DNA from: an uncultured Eubacterium sp.
Lineage (GTDB): Bacteria > Bacillota > Clostridia > Lachnospirales > Lachnospiraceae
Direction of reading: 5' to 3'
Length of the DNA: 49,057 nt
Assembly (NCBI GenBank): GCA_910589595.1
Contig: CAJUTM010000023.1
Location: 1 to 49,057 of the forward strand
Shown here: positions 42,490 to 49,057 of the stretch, piece after piece
Numbering within the stretch: position 1 is the first letter of the stretch
Layout of the letters: every line of letters starts with the position of its first letter
The notes under the pieces: generated by a model
The model's database searches: none
The model's input: the letters and a program-made list of their open reading frames with translations, nothing else
Told to the model about the DNA's origin: nothing
Program-made: the position numbers and the translations under genes

Positions 42490-43446
42490 TTAGCGAATAT
42501 AAAAATACGCCTCTTCATTAGCTACAATCCGGTAATCCCACCGAAAATCTCCGAGCGTTCCTTTCTCGTCTCCCTCTTTTATCAATTCATTGACAACAGA
42601 GGCAACCTGAGCGGAATCATCACACATGCGGCTCAACAACTTGCTGAATCCGGCCTGATATTCCTTTTGCAAAAAGCTCCCTGCCTCCCAGCCTTTCCAA
42701 TTATAGCGTGCGGCAGCCATCTCCAATATTTTACCGTCTTTCAGAAAAGCTTGTACTGATAAATCATCTCCATATAATTGCATGGCGTCTACGGCGCCGC
42801 CATTACAGACAAAATTCTCTATAAAAAGGTTGCTCTCCACACAAGTGTCAAACAAGTCAAAATAGCGCTCCGGCCCAAACGCCAGTATACCGGGAACCTT
42901 GATTTCGATAGAATAGTAAACATCATCGTCCTCCTCCAATGGCTCAGTAACAAACAACTGACAGCCATTTTGAATCATCGTCACATTATCCGGGGAGTAA
43001 TGATTCACACAGTCGAAGCCAAGCTGCGCCAGTCTCTTACAGTTCTCCGTCCACGTTTCCTTATCCTGCATTTCCAGCAAAATATCGAGACCGGTAATTT
43101 TTTCTTCTTTTGCATTCCACCCCAGCGCCTGATGCTGCGCCCACATATTGGCAGAAGCAGTTCCACCCATTTCTAAACAACTTACCGAAATTGATGTTTT
43201 GTCATTCTTACAGCTCTCTTTAATGCGGTTTTCCATATCCACAAGCTTTCTTATATTCTCTTGGCGATAAGACCACGTTCCACTATCGTGCTGATGCAGT
43301 TTCTCCTGCGCCTCCATAACTTCCTGCTCGCTATCCAGCCGCTCTATTTTATCCATCGCCACCTGCTGCATAACGAGCCCCTCCTGCCCGCACCCTGTGA
43401 GCATAAACGCCGCCAGCAAACATAATATCCCTATTTTTCTTACCAT
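42490..43446 (-). CDS. Lipoprotein, last gene of a GntR/ABC operon
   Basis: 318 residues, AGGAGG ahead of the ATG. The signal ends in FMLTGC. The mature part starts with a charged helical region (KIERLDSEQEVMEAQEKLHQ), then a mixed domain with SISVSCLEMGG, EIKVPGILAFGPERYFDLFD and DLSVQAFLKDG. No family is recognised. It follows the permease gene by 13 bp and is probably exported and membrane-tethered beside the transporter. Confidence 0.75.
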   Translation of the reverse strand: MVRKIGILCLLAAFMLTGCGQEGLVMQQVAMDKIERLDSEQEVMEAQEKLHQHDSGTWSYRQENIRKLVDMENRIKESCKNDKTSISVSCLEMGGTASANMWAQHQALGWNAKEEKITGLDILLEMQDKETWTENCKRLAQLGFDCVNHYSPDNVTMIQNGCQLFVTEPLEEDDDVYYSIEIKVPGILAFGPERYFDLFDTCVESNLFIENFVCNGGAVDAMQLYGDDLSVQAFLKDGKILEMAAARYNWKGWEAGSFLQKEYQAGFSKLLSRMCDDSAQVASVVNELIKEGDEKGTLGDFRWDYRIVANEEAYFYIR

Positions 43447-43459
43447 CGTCTGTCTCCTC

Positions 43460-44566
43460 CTATTGATTTAAACGCTTTCCAATTTTCTGAATAATTGCTG
43501 CCAGCGCAACACATATTACGGCATGCATAAGAGCCACAAAAATTATATTGTTGTTTACTCCAACACAAAAGGCAACGAAAAGAGCGAGCGGAAAGGCAAA
43601 ACAAAAGGCTGCTCCGGCGCCGATTACGATGCGAATCCAGCGAATCGGTATAAGCATACCAAACTTCGCGCCATCCTGCTTATCGTTGATAATATAAGCG
43701 CCCGCCATAAAACTAATTGATACAAGAAGTAATACAAGCAGTACAGCGCCTGTGTTGCCATAATCAACACAATTTATCACCTCGTCATTCTGTAGTAGAA
43801 ATTCCTGTTTGTAAAATCCGCTTCCAACGAAAGAACCGCAGATTTGCTTTAGCGTATACATCCACATATGTTCATCGACACAAGAATTATAGAACTCTTC
43901 GAAAAACGAATAAACATAGAAAGCAGACATATACAAAAGATAAACCGGTGCTACAATAATTCCGAGCGAAATCAGACTCGCCATAATTCCCTTTGTTACC
44001 ACACTGTGAAGCAGAGTAAAAACAGAATATGCCGCCATAATCACAAGCCACAATAACAAAAGACTCCTCAATGTATGGAACCATGTGTCGTTTCCATATA
44101 TAACCGGATATTCCGGATAGACCAGATTGTATTTTATTAACAACTCAAAATACATACTGCGCAGGACAAATACGCCAGCCCCGAACACAGCTGTCACAGT
44201 TGTCAAAATACCGGCTCCGACAATATATTTAGTGACAAAACGTTCCCTCTGTGTGAACGGCAGCGACACAATATATTCTCTCTGGTTCCTGTTATGATAG
44301 TCGGTGAATTGAAAAATTGTCATAAACGCCAGCGCTGCCAACGCTACCGGTACTAAAAAAGATAATCTGTCTACAAGAATTTTGCTAAAGGAAATGTAAT
44401 TCCTGTTACTAAAAGCAACATTCATCTCCCCATAAACATCAGGAATCCACGACTGGTATTCTGCATTGAGAACAAGCAATGCAAAAAAAGCACAGGAGAG
44501 ACCGGCAACTAAAAACCACTTCATCCCCGCAAATTCATATTGATATAACGCCTTTTTTCTATTCAT
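43460..44566 (-). CDS. ABC transporter permease (ABC-2 type)
   Basis: 368 residues with about eight membrane helices (first at 14-32; then near 75-95, 115-135, 165-195, 205-225, 275-295, 310-335 and 340-360). A charged loop NRNQREYIVSLPFTQRERFV near 95-110 is typical of ABC-2 permeases beside YtrB-type ATPases. Its ATG overlaps the ATPase stop (ATGA), so it is translationally coupled. The substrate is unknown; YtrA-controlled relatives respond to cell-wall antibiotics. Confidence 0.88.
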   Translation of the reverse strand: MNRKKALYQYEFAGMKWFLVAGLSCAFFALLVLNAEYQSWIPDVYGEMNVAFSNRNYISFSKILVDRLSFLVPVALAALAFMTIFQFTDYHNRNQREYIVSLPFTQRERFVTKYIVGAGILTTVTAVFGAGVFVLRSMYFELLIKYNLVYPEYPVIYGNDTWFHTLRSLLLLWLVIMAAYSVFTLLHSVVTKGIMASLISLGIIVAPVYLLYMSAFYVYSFFEEFYNSCVDEHMWMYTLKQICGSFVGSGFYKQEFLLQNDEVINCVDYGNTGAVLLVLLLVSISFMAGAYIINDKQDGAKFGMLIPIRWIRIVIGAGAAFCFAFPLALFVAFCVGVNNNIIFVALMHAVICVALAAIIQKIGKRLNQ

Positions 44567-45468
44567 TCCCGTTCACCCCCCCCCCGCTCTCTTTCTTTCT
44601 GGTGCATATAAATAAAACTTTCTTCCAAGCCCACCGGCATTTCCTCTACCAGAGTTGCCCCTAACGCTCTCATCTGTTCGGCAAATGTATCATCTCCATG
44701 TTCCAGCACAACTGTGTATACACTTCCCACATTAGACATATGGCAGATATCCGCACGGTTGTACAATTCACTTGGAGCTCCTGAAGTAAATACAAGCTGA
44801 TATTTCACCGTCTGCCCTGTCACATCCTCAAGAGTATCCTCAATCTGAACTCTGCCCTGATTAATTATCGTGACGGTGTCACAAATCTTCTCCAATTCAC
44901 TGAGGTGATGGGACGATATGAGTACGGTCATATCATTATTTTCTACCGCACACACAAGCGAATCCAACAATTCTTTCTTTGCTATAACATCCAATCCCGC
45001 CGTCGGTTCATCCAATATCATAACTTTCGGATGTCTCGCCATATTTAGTACAAAACTGGCTTTCATCTGCTGACCTTTCGACATCTGGCTCACCTTTTTA
45101 TTCTTATCGACAAAAAAAATCTGACAGAGACGATGAAAGTCTTCCATTGAAAAATCAGAGTAGATATCCCGATAAAATTGCGCCAGCTTCTTCATGCGGT
45201 AGTTGCGGAACATCTGATTTGTATCTGCCACATAGCCGATGTCCGACTTGACGGAAATGCTGTTATAGACATCTTTTCCATCTATCAGAACCTCACCCTT
45301 ATCGGCGGGAAAAATTCCGGTAAGACATTTTATAATCGTCGTCTTTCCAGAACCATTGTGCCCTATCAGACCGTGAATGGTTCCTTTGTTCACTTTCATA
45401 TGGATATCCTGCACGGCATAGCCGCTCTGTTCTCCATATCCCTTAAAAAGTCCTCTGACATCAATCAT
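44563..45468 (-). CDS. ABC transporter ATP-binding protein (YtrB-like)
   Basis: 301 residues. Walker A GHNGSGKTT, signature SQMSKGQQ (a degenerate LSGGQ seen in this subfamily), Walker B VMILDEPTAGLD, and the H-loop SSHHLSELEKICD. The C-terminal 80 residues are an accessory domain. The extreme C-terminus ERERGGGERE is encoded by a G10 tract (44576-44585), which also lies where the ribosome-binding site of the overlapping permease would be. Slippage there would change the stop codon and the coupling. It is second in the GntR/ABC operon. Confidence 0.92.
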   Translation of the reverse strand: MIDVRGLFKGYGEQSGYAVQDIHMKVNKGTIHGLIGHNGSGKTTIIKCLTGIFPADKGEVLIDGKDVYNSISVKSDIGYVADTNQMFRNYRMKKLAQFYRDIYSDFSMEDFHRLCQIFFVDKNKKVSQMSKGQQMKASFVLNMARHPKVMILDEPTAGLDVIAKKELLDSLVCAVENNDMTVLISSHHLSELEKICDTVTIINQGRVQIEDTLEDVTGQTVKYQLVFTSGAPSELYNRADICHMSNVGSVYTVVLEHGDDTFAEQMRALGATLVEEMPVGLEESFIYMHQKERERGGGERE

Positions 45469-45857
45469 TTCGCATTCTCCCTCCCTTGCAAATCAATAAA
45501 TATTTCCTCAATTAGCTGCAGGATTTTATTTTTATCCCACCCCTGATAGATAAGCTCCATACATTGCGCTTTCATTTCCTCTTTCACTTTTCGAATCACT
45601 CCCTCGTCTTCTTTAAACTCCACTTCACCGGAAATAAAAGTTCCCTTACCTCTTATTGTTTCGATGACATGTCCCCTCTCCAATTCACGATAAGCCTTTG
45701 CCACAGTTCCCGGCGTAACCCCTAACTGTATCGCCAGCTTCCGCACTGACGGAATGGCGTCTCCCGTTTTCAAATAACCCTGCAAAGTCAAAAACTTTAC
45801 CTGCACGATAATCTGCTCATAGATTGGCTGACTGCTTCGAAAATCTAAATGTATCAT
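45465..45857 (-). CDS. GntR-family transcriptional regulator, YtrA subfamily
   Basis: 130 residues. The winged helix is at about 1-75 (QPIYEQIIVQVK, TGDAIPSVRKLAIQLGVTPGTVAKAYRELE, GKGTFIS), followed by a short YtrA-type C-terminal helical part. It is first in the operon and overlaps the ATPase start by 4 bp. YtrA proteins repress their own ABC operons. A fitting inverted repeat lies just upstream of its start. Confidence 0.93.
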   Translation of the reverse strand: MIHLDFRSSQPIYEQIIVQVKFLTLQGYLKTGDAIPSVRKLAIQLGVTPGTVAKAYRELERGHVIETIRGKGTFISGEVEFKEDEGVIRKVKEEMKAQCMELIYQGWDKNKILQLIEEIFIDLQGRENAK

Positions 45858-45889
45858 TTCATCCCTCCCTTCTCACGCCTTTTGTATCA

Positions 45890-45923
45890 AGTGTACCTCT
45901 TTATATGATACAGTTGATACACT
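45890..45923. promoter_or_regulatory. Likely operator of the YtrA-type regulator
   Basis: AGTGTA and TACACT half-sites are separated by 22 bp, with inner direct repeats GATACA. YtrA sites use AGTGTA/TACACT halves, usually with a shorter gap. It sits immediately downstream of the -10 box. Confidence 0.6.
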
Positions 45924-45924
45924 T

Positions 45925-45953
45925 AGTATATGCCAGCTTCATCTATTTGTCAA
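45925..45953 (-). promoter_or_regulatory. Promoter of the GntR/ABC operon
   Basis: TTGACA, a 17-base spacer and TATACT on the minus strand. The large palindrome begins about 20 bp upstream of the -35 box. Confidence 0.85.
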
Positions 45954-45971
45954 CTGATATTTATAAAAATT

Positions 45972-46532
45972 AAGATAATCGCTTACTCATTTGTCACTTT
46001 CAGGGCAGCGGGTATCATGCGGTATCTCATCCGGTATCCACTCCCAACGAAAAATACATTGTTTCTTTTGTTTACAGAAATCTTCGCCGCCCCTCGCAAA
46101 ACTCGCTGTCTGCAATGTCGTTTTTTCCTGACTTTTGCAGCATTGACCGCTCGCCGGTTCTTATGCACCACCTTTTGTTACTAATTACTGCGGGTGGCAC
46201 CAAAGGTGCCGATTCGTGGAAGAAAGATGCCATAAACAAATATATTTGTTCTTAGCATCTTTCTTCCACGAACAGATGCTTCGCATCTGCCCGCAGTAGG
46301 CTCACAATGGTTCTGGTGGTGCATTTGCACCGCTGCGTAGCGGTCTAGTGCAAACGGGCTGTCAAAAGTCAGGAAAAAACGACAGCAGACATCTCAGACA
46401 ATTGCTCGGGCGGCGCTCTGTAAACGAAAGAAACAATAATTTTTCGGGGAGTGATACAAGGACAACGATACCGCATGATACCCGCGCAGTGCACAAATTC
46501 GGAAAAACAAACGATTAAGCGATTGCCCTAAC
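45972..46532. repeat. About 560-bp imperfect palindrome
   Basis: The left arm (45972-46200) and the reverse complement of the right arm (46285-46532) match over nearly their whole length. Shared words include aatcgctta, cgggtatcatgcggtatc, tgtcgttttttcctgactttt, ccaccagaacc-like segments and actgcggg. The centre (46213-46272) is an almost perfect hairpin, ttcgtggaagaaagatgc and its complement, around acaaatatatttgt. Smaller hairpins (ggcacc/ggtgcc, cagatgc/gcatctg, accgct/agcggt) sit inside. I see no convincing gene in it. Part of the arm recurs at 38191-38285, and the 15-mer gcagacatctcagac recurs near 24081. Confidence 0.8.
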
Positions 46533-46605
46533 AGAAAAGCGGCGACTGAAAACCGCTCCGCAAAGAACCAATGTTCTCTCTCCGCACAGGGCAGTCTTTC
46601 CTATA

Positions 46606-46843
46606 AAAATTCGGGTGTCAAAAACCCTTTTTTATTAAGGAACTGGCTACATACACAAAAAACAATCAGGTGAGCAGCATTATGCACGATGGAGCTGAGA
46701 CTCAGGAAATCGTGGAAGCCTTTGCTGAACACGATTTCCACGTTTGAGGCTCAGTGAAATGGTTCGTGCATCCAGCTGCGAAGATGTTGTTTTTTGTATA
46801 TATTGCCAATGCACTAAGAAAGAAAATGTGACACCCAAATTTC
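46606..46843. repeat. About 240-bp imperfect palindrome
   Basis: Outer arms share AAATTyGGGTGTCA, then ACAAAAAACAAyatC, then GCACGA with its complement; the inner part pairs ctgagactca with tgaggctcag and ggaaatcgtg with cacgatttcc. The loop is gaagcctttgctgaa. A 64-codon frame on the minus strand inside it is an accident of the repeat. The stretch from 46533 to 46605 shows nothing I can name. Confidence 0.75.
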
Positions 46844-46854
46844 CTATAAGATAA

Positions 46855-46888
46855 AAAATACTATCCGATAGCAACCGGATAGTATTTT
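46855..46888 (-). terminator. Terminator of the chemoreceptor gene
   Basis: AAAATACTATCCG pairs perfectly with CGGATAGTATTTT (13 bp) and is followed by TTATC on the minus strand. Confidence 0.85.
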
Positions 46889-46914
46889 CTATTTTTTTAT
46901 TTTATTGCGGTTTT

Positions 46915-48969
46915 CTATTTGCTAAACCGACTCACAATCTCCTGAATGGATTCTGCATTCTGGCGATTCTCTTTTACTACTTTTACAAGTACTTCTGCTT
47001 CCTGATTCGTCTGTTCGTCTTTCTTGACAATATCCTGAACACCCATTTCATTTTCACTGGAAGAAATCTGAACCGTGTCAAGCTGACTGCGCATCTTTTC
47101 AATCGACTCGGCAAAAATGCGGGATGCTTCCTGTATTTCTGCCATTATGTCCTGCACATTTTCTACCGACACATTTGATTCATTGGCATAAGAAGACAAC
47201 GCCTTTAACTGTTTTCCTACATCTTCCGTCATAAAGCCGACGATATTCTGGAAACATCTCTGAATCCGTTCAATATACGAATTTGTCTCGGCGCATATAT
47301 TCTGAATCTGCGTAGCCGCTTCTGAAGAATTGGAAGCCAGATTACCAATCTCCTCCGCAACGACGGCAAATCCGCGTCCGGCCTCTCCCGCACGGGCAGC
47401 TTCGATAGAAGCATTCAGGGAAAGCAAATTCGTCTGATTGGTAATGTCAATAATCTGCGCAACCATATCGTTAATTCGGGTCAGCGAATTTAACTCTTTC
47501 ATTGCCTCTTCAATTTCCATGCGGTTCTCATTCATCTTCTCATCGGTTACACGGAGGGAAGTATTCGCCAAATCTTTCATTTCCAGCGAAATGTCCATCA
47601 GTGAGCGGCTTCTCTTGTCACCCTGCTCGACTTTGTCTTTCACCTGCGTTACCAAATCAGAAATATGTGCAATCTCCCGATTGGCAACATCAATCGCGCC
47701 ATTGGTCGTAATAATACTTGCCGCCAGCTCTTCTGTCGTCGCTGCATTGTCATCAACGCTGTTCAGCAGAGACATCGACACATCATTCATCGTGCCCGAA
47801 GCTACATTCAGGGAAGAAGTACAATCCGACAGCGTGGAGACAATATTCTGGAATGCACTGTAAAGGAAATCCAGCGCCGTTGCTATGTGACCCACTTCGC
47901 TCTTATGTCCGGCATAAGGAGCCAACTGTCCTGACTGCGCCAAGTTCAAATGACTCAACTGCACAATTGATTCTTCTACCAGTTTCAATGGTTTTGTATT
48001 CTTTCTCACGACAAGCCATGCCAGAACGGAAATAAAGATAAACGCTCCAATACAAATCAATCCGAGAATGAGCATGTTCTCGTTTGCCGTCTTGTAAATC
48101 TCGCTTGCGGAGTCGCTCATCACAACCGCCCAACCGCGGTCTTTAACCGCCTGATATACGGCAACATGCTTACTGCCATTCTCCGCCTTATATTCCATTG
48201 TGCCATCCGTAACCTTTACATTCTTACTCAACTGGTCAATAATGGATAAATAAGTAGCTTCTTTGATTTCAGTAGCCATTTTCTTTTCATCCTTATTGAA
48301 GATGTGAGTTTTCGTCTCCGTATTAATCATGGCAAATTCGGCATTCTCCAAGCCGTCTACTTTCAACTCATCGAGCAGAACTTTCAGACCCTCTGCAAAA
48401 GGCCCGCCGCCCACATAACCGATAATCGTCGAACCATCCGTATCATAAACCGGACAATACATTGATAAAATCAGCTTTTTCGAAGCCGGAGAAACGATAA
48501 TTCCCGTATTATAAATATCTTTTGCCTCTTTCATCGAATTTTGTAGCGCCTTTAAGGCATCCCCTTTTCGGGTAGTAATGCCGACTACTTTAGGATTACT
48601 ATGCGCCAACACGTATGTATCCTCCCAACGGGATGTATACACGCCCTCCCACTGGGTCAGCTTCTTGAAATAACTCTCCGTATACTGCTGCGCCCGCTGC
48701 TGAATCGCCTTATCCTTTGGGTTTTTCAACAAATCTGCAATGATTGGAGCCTGACTGTACGAAATCAAAATGGTCTCCGAATCCCTGACGTACTGGTCAA
48801 CAATTCTCTCCCTTGCCTCCAGTGACGTCTTCATATTGTTCATTGCTGTCTTTTTCATTGCCGTAGTCATGTTGTAGTTGGCAACAAGGAACAATCCGGC
48901 AATACAGATTGCAGTAACAGCGGATACGGCAATCGTTATGAGCGTACTCATTTTTTTGTTTTTGAACAT
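46915..48969 (-). CDS. Methyl-accepting chemotaxis protein with dCache-type sensor
   Basis: 684 residues from the ATG at 48969, with GGAGGG about ten bases upstream; an upstream in-frame start lacks such a site. One membrane helix (about 8-32) leads to a periplasm-facing sensor of about 260 residues with dCache features (RERIVDQYVRDSETILISYS, GIIVSPASKKLILSMYCPVY, GYVGGGPF). A second helix (about 300-325), a HAMP-like linker and the signalling helices follow. The hairpin tip is NLLSLNASIEAARAGEAGRGFAVVAEEIGNLA. It reports a ligand to CheA and, with the PilZ gene, suggests a motile cell. Confidence 0.93.
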   Translation of the reverse strand: MFKNKKMSTLITIAVSAVTAICIAGLFLVANYNMTTAMKKTAMNNMKTSLEARERIVDQYVRDSETILISYSQAPIIADLLKNPKDKAIQQRAQQYTESYFKKLTQWEGVYTSRWEDTYVLAHSNPKVVGITTRKGDALKALQNSMKEAKDIYNTGIIVSPASKKLILSMYCPVYDTDGSTIIGYVGGGPFAEGLKVLLDELKVDGLENAEFAMINTETKTHIFNKDEKKMATEIKEATYLSIIDQLSKNVKVTDGTMEYKAENGSKHVAVYQAVKDRGWAVVMSDSASEIYKTANENMLILGLICIGAFIFISVLAWLVVRKNTKPLKLVEESIVQLSHLNLAQSGQLAPYAGHKSEVGHIATALDFLYSAFQNIVSTLSDCTSSLNVASGTMNDVSMSLLNSVDDNAATTEELAASIITTNGAIDVANREIAHISDLVTQVKDKVEQGDKRSRSLMDISLEMKDLANTSLRVTDEKMNENRMEIEEAMKELNSLTRINDMVAQIIDITNQTNLLSLNASIEAARAGEAGRGFAVVAEEIGNLASNSSEAATQIQNICAETNSYIERIQRCFQNIVGFMTEDVGKQLKALSSYANESNVSVENVQDIMAEIQEASRIFAESIEKMRSQLDTVQISSSENEMGVQDIVKKDEQTNQEAEVLVKVVKENRQNAESIQEIVSRFSK

Positions 48970-49001
48970 TTGGAACACCCTCCTTTTATTTTTTGGTATA
49001 T

Positions 49002-49049
49002 ATAGGCGTTTGCGAAACGCCAGAACCCGCATAAATACGGGGTTCTTTT
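49002..49049 (-). promoter_or_regulatory. Twin hairpins in the chemoreceptor leader
   Basis: On the minus strand AGAACCC/GGGTTCT is immediately followed by GGCGTTT/AAACGCC, 35 bases before the start. On the plus strand the first is followed by TTTTTG, so it may be a terminator for plus-strand transcription. The window edge prevents a firm call. Confidence 0.4.
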
Positions 49050-49057
49050 TGTTACAA

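Noticed and set aside
45930..46184. 84-codon plus-strand gene upstream of the GntR gene
   Set aside because: It starts within the GntR promoter and runs through the palindrome arm without a ribosome-binding site.
46680..46874. 64-codon minus-strand gene
   Set aside because: It lies wholly inside the 240-bp palindrome, has no ribosome-binding site and its sequence is fixed by the repeat.

Overview
This window looks like a chromosomal segment from a Gram-positive anaerobe of the Lachnospiraceae (Clostridia). The housekeeping genes are Firmicutes-like: infC-rpmI-rplT behind an attenuator leader, a YtrA-type GntR/ABC operon, sortase-free surface enzymes with Ig-like (Big_2) repeats, a Csp-like cytoplasmic subtilase and strong A/T-rich sigma-A promoters. 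There are no outer-membrane or type VI secretion genes. The genus is not resolvable from sequence alone.

Region 1 (1-15.5 kb, all minus strand) is the accessory part and the most interesting. It holds one intact, secreted YD-repeat (RHS-like) polymorphic toxin of about 2070 residues (8808-15029) with an AT-rich C-terminal tip that I read as a Zn-dependent phospholipase C/P1-nuclease-like domain. Downstream lies a series of orphan tip cassettes. One carries an 82-residue piece of the RHS core and a permuted papain-like Cys/His hydrolase tip (6785-7591). A longer core copy is broken by a 58-bp deletion and carries a GH24 muramidase tip (3205-5837). At least two more tips are badly decayed. Each tip is followed within about 5-30 bp by a gene for an exported lipoprotein, membrane-anchored protein or secreted protein (7563-8780, 5857-6762, 2605-3189, 601-1821). 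These are the obvious candidates for extracytoplasmic immunity proteins. Upstream are tandem 21-bp-spaced repeats of LytTR-site geometry and a small KNTS-repeat peptide gene.

Region 2 (15.5-31.5 kb) is mostly core: fba, a PilZ protein, a five-tRNA operon (Pro-Gly-Arg-His-Gln in transcription order), hisC, an S8 protease, clpX, an HtrA protease, a polyprenyl-phosphate sugar-1-phosphate transferase, a Rad3/DinG-type helicase with a fused PD-(D/E)XK nuclease, and an ECF sigma factor coupled to a membrane beta-propeller protein. A DUF1292 protein and a small FeoB-associated-like Cys-rich membrane peptide follow.

Region 3 (31.5-41.4 kb, minus) has a GH10 xylanase with Ig-like domains, a small UvrD-like helicase overlapping gltX, a cytidylate-kinase-like protein, a peptidoglycan amidase, tRNA-Leu, an M14 carboxypeptidase with Ig-like domains, and infC-rpmI-rplT with a candidate AUA start codon.

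Region 4 (41.4-49 kb) has a GNAT acetyltransferase, a type I toxin-antitoxin module (39-residue holin-like toxin with a convergent antisense RNA), a lipoprotein/ABC permease/ATPase/GntR operon with a G10 tract at the ATPase-permease junction, two very large imperfect palindromes (about 560 and 240 bp), and a dCache-type chemoreceptor cut off just upstream by the window edge.
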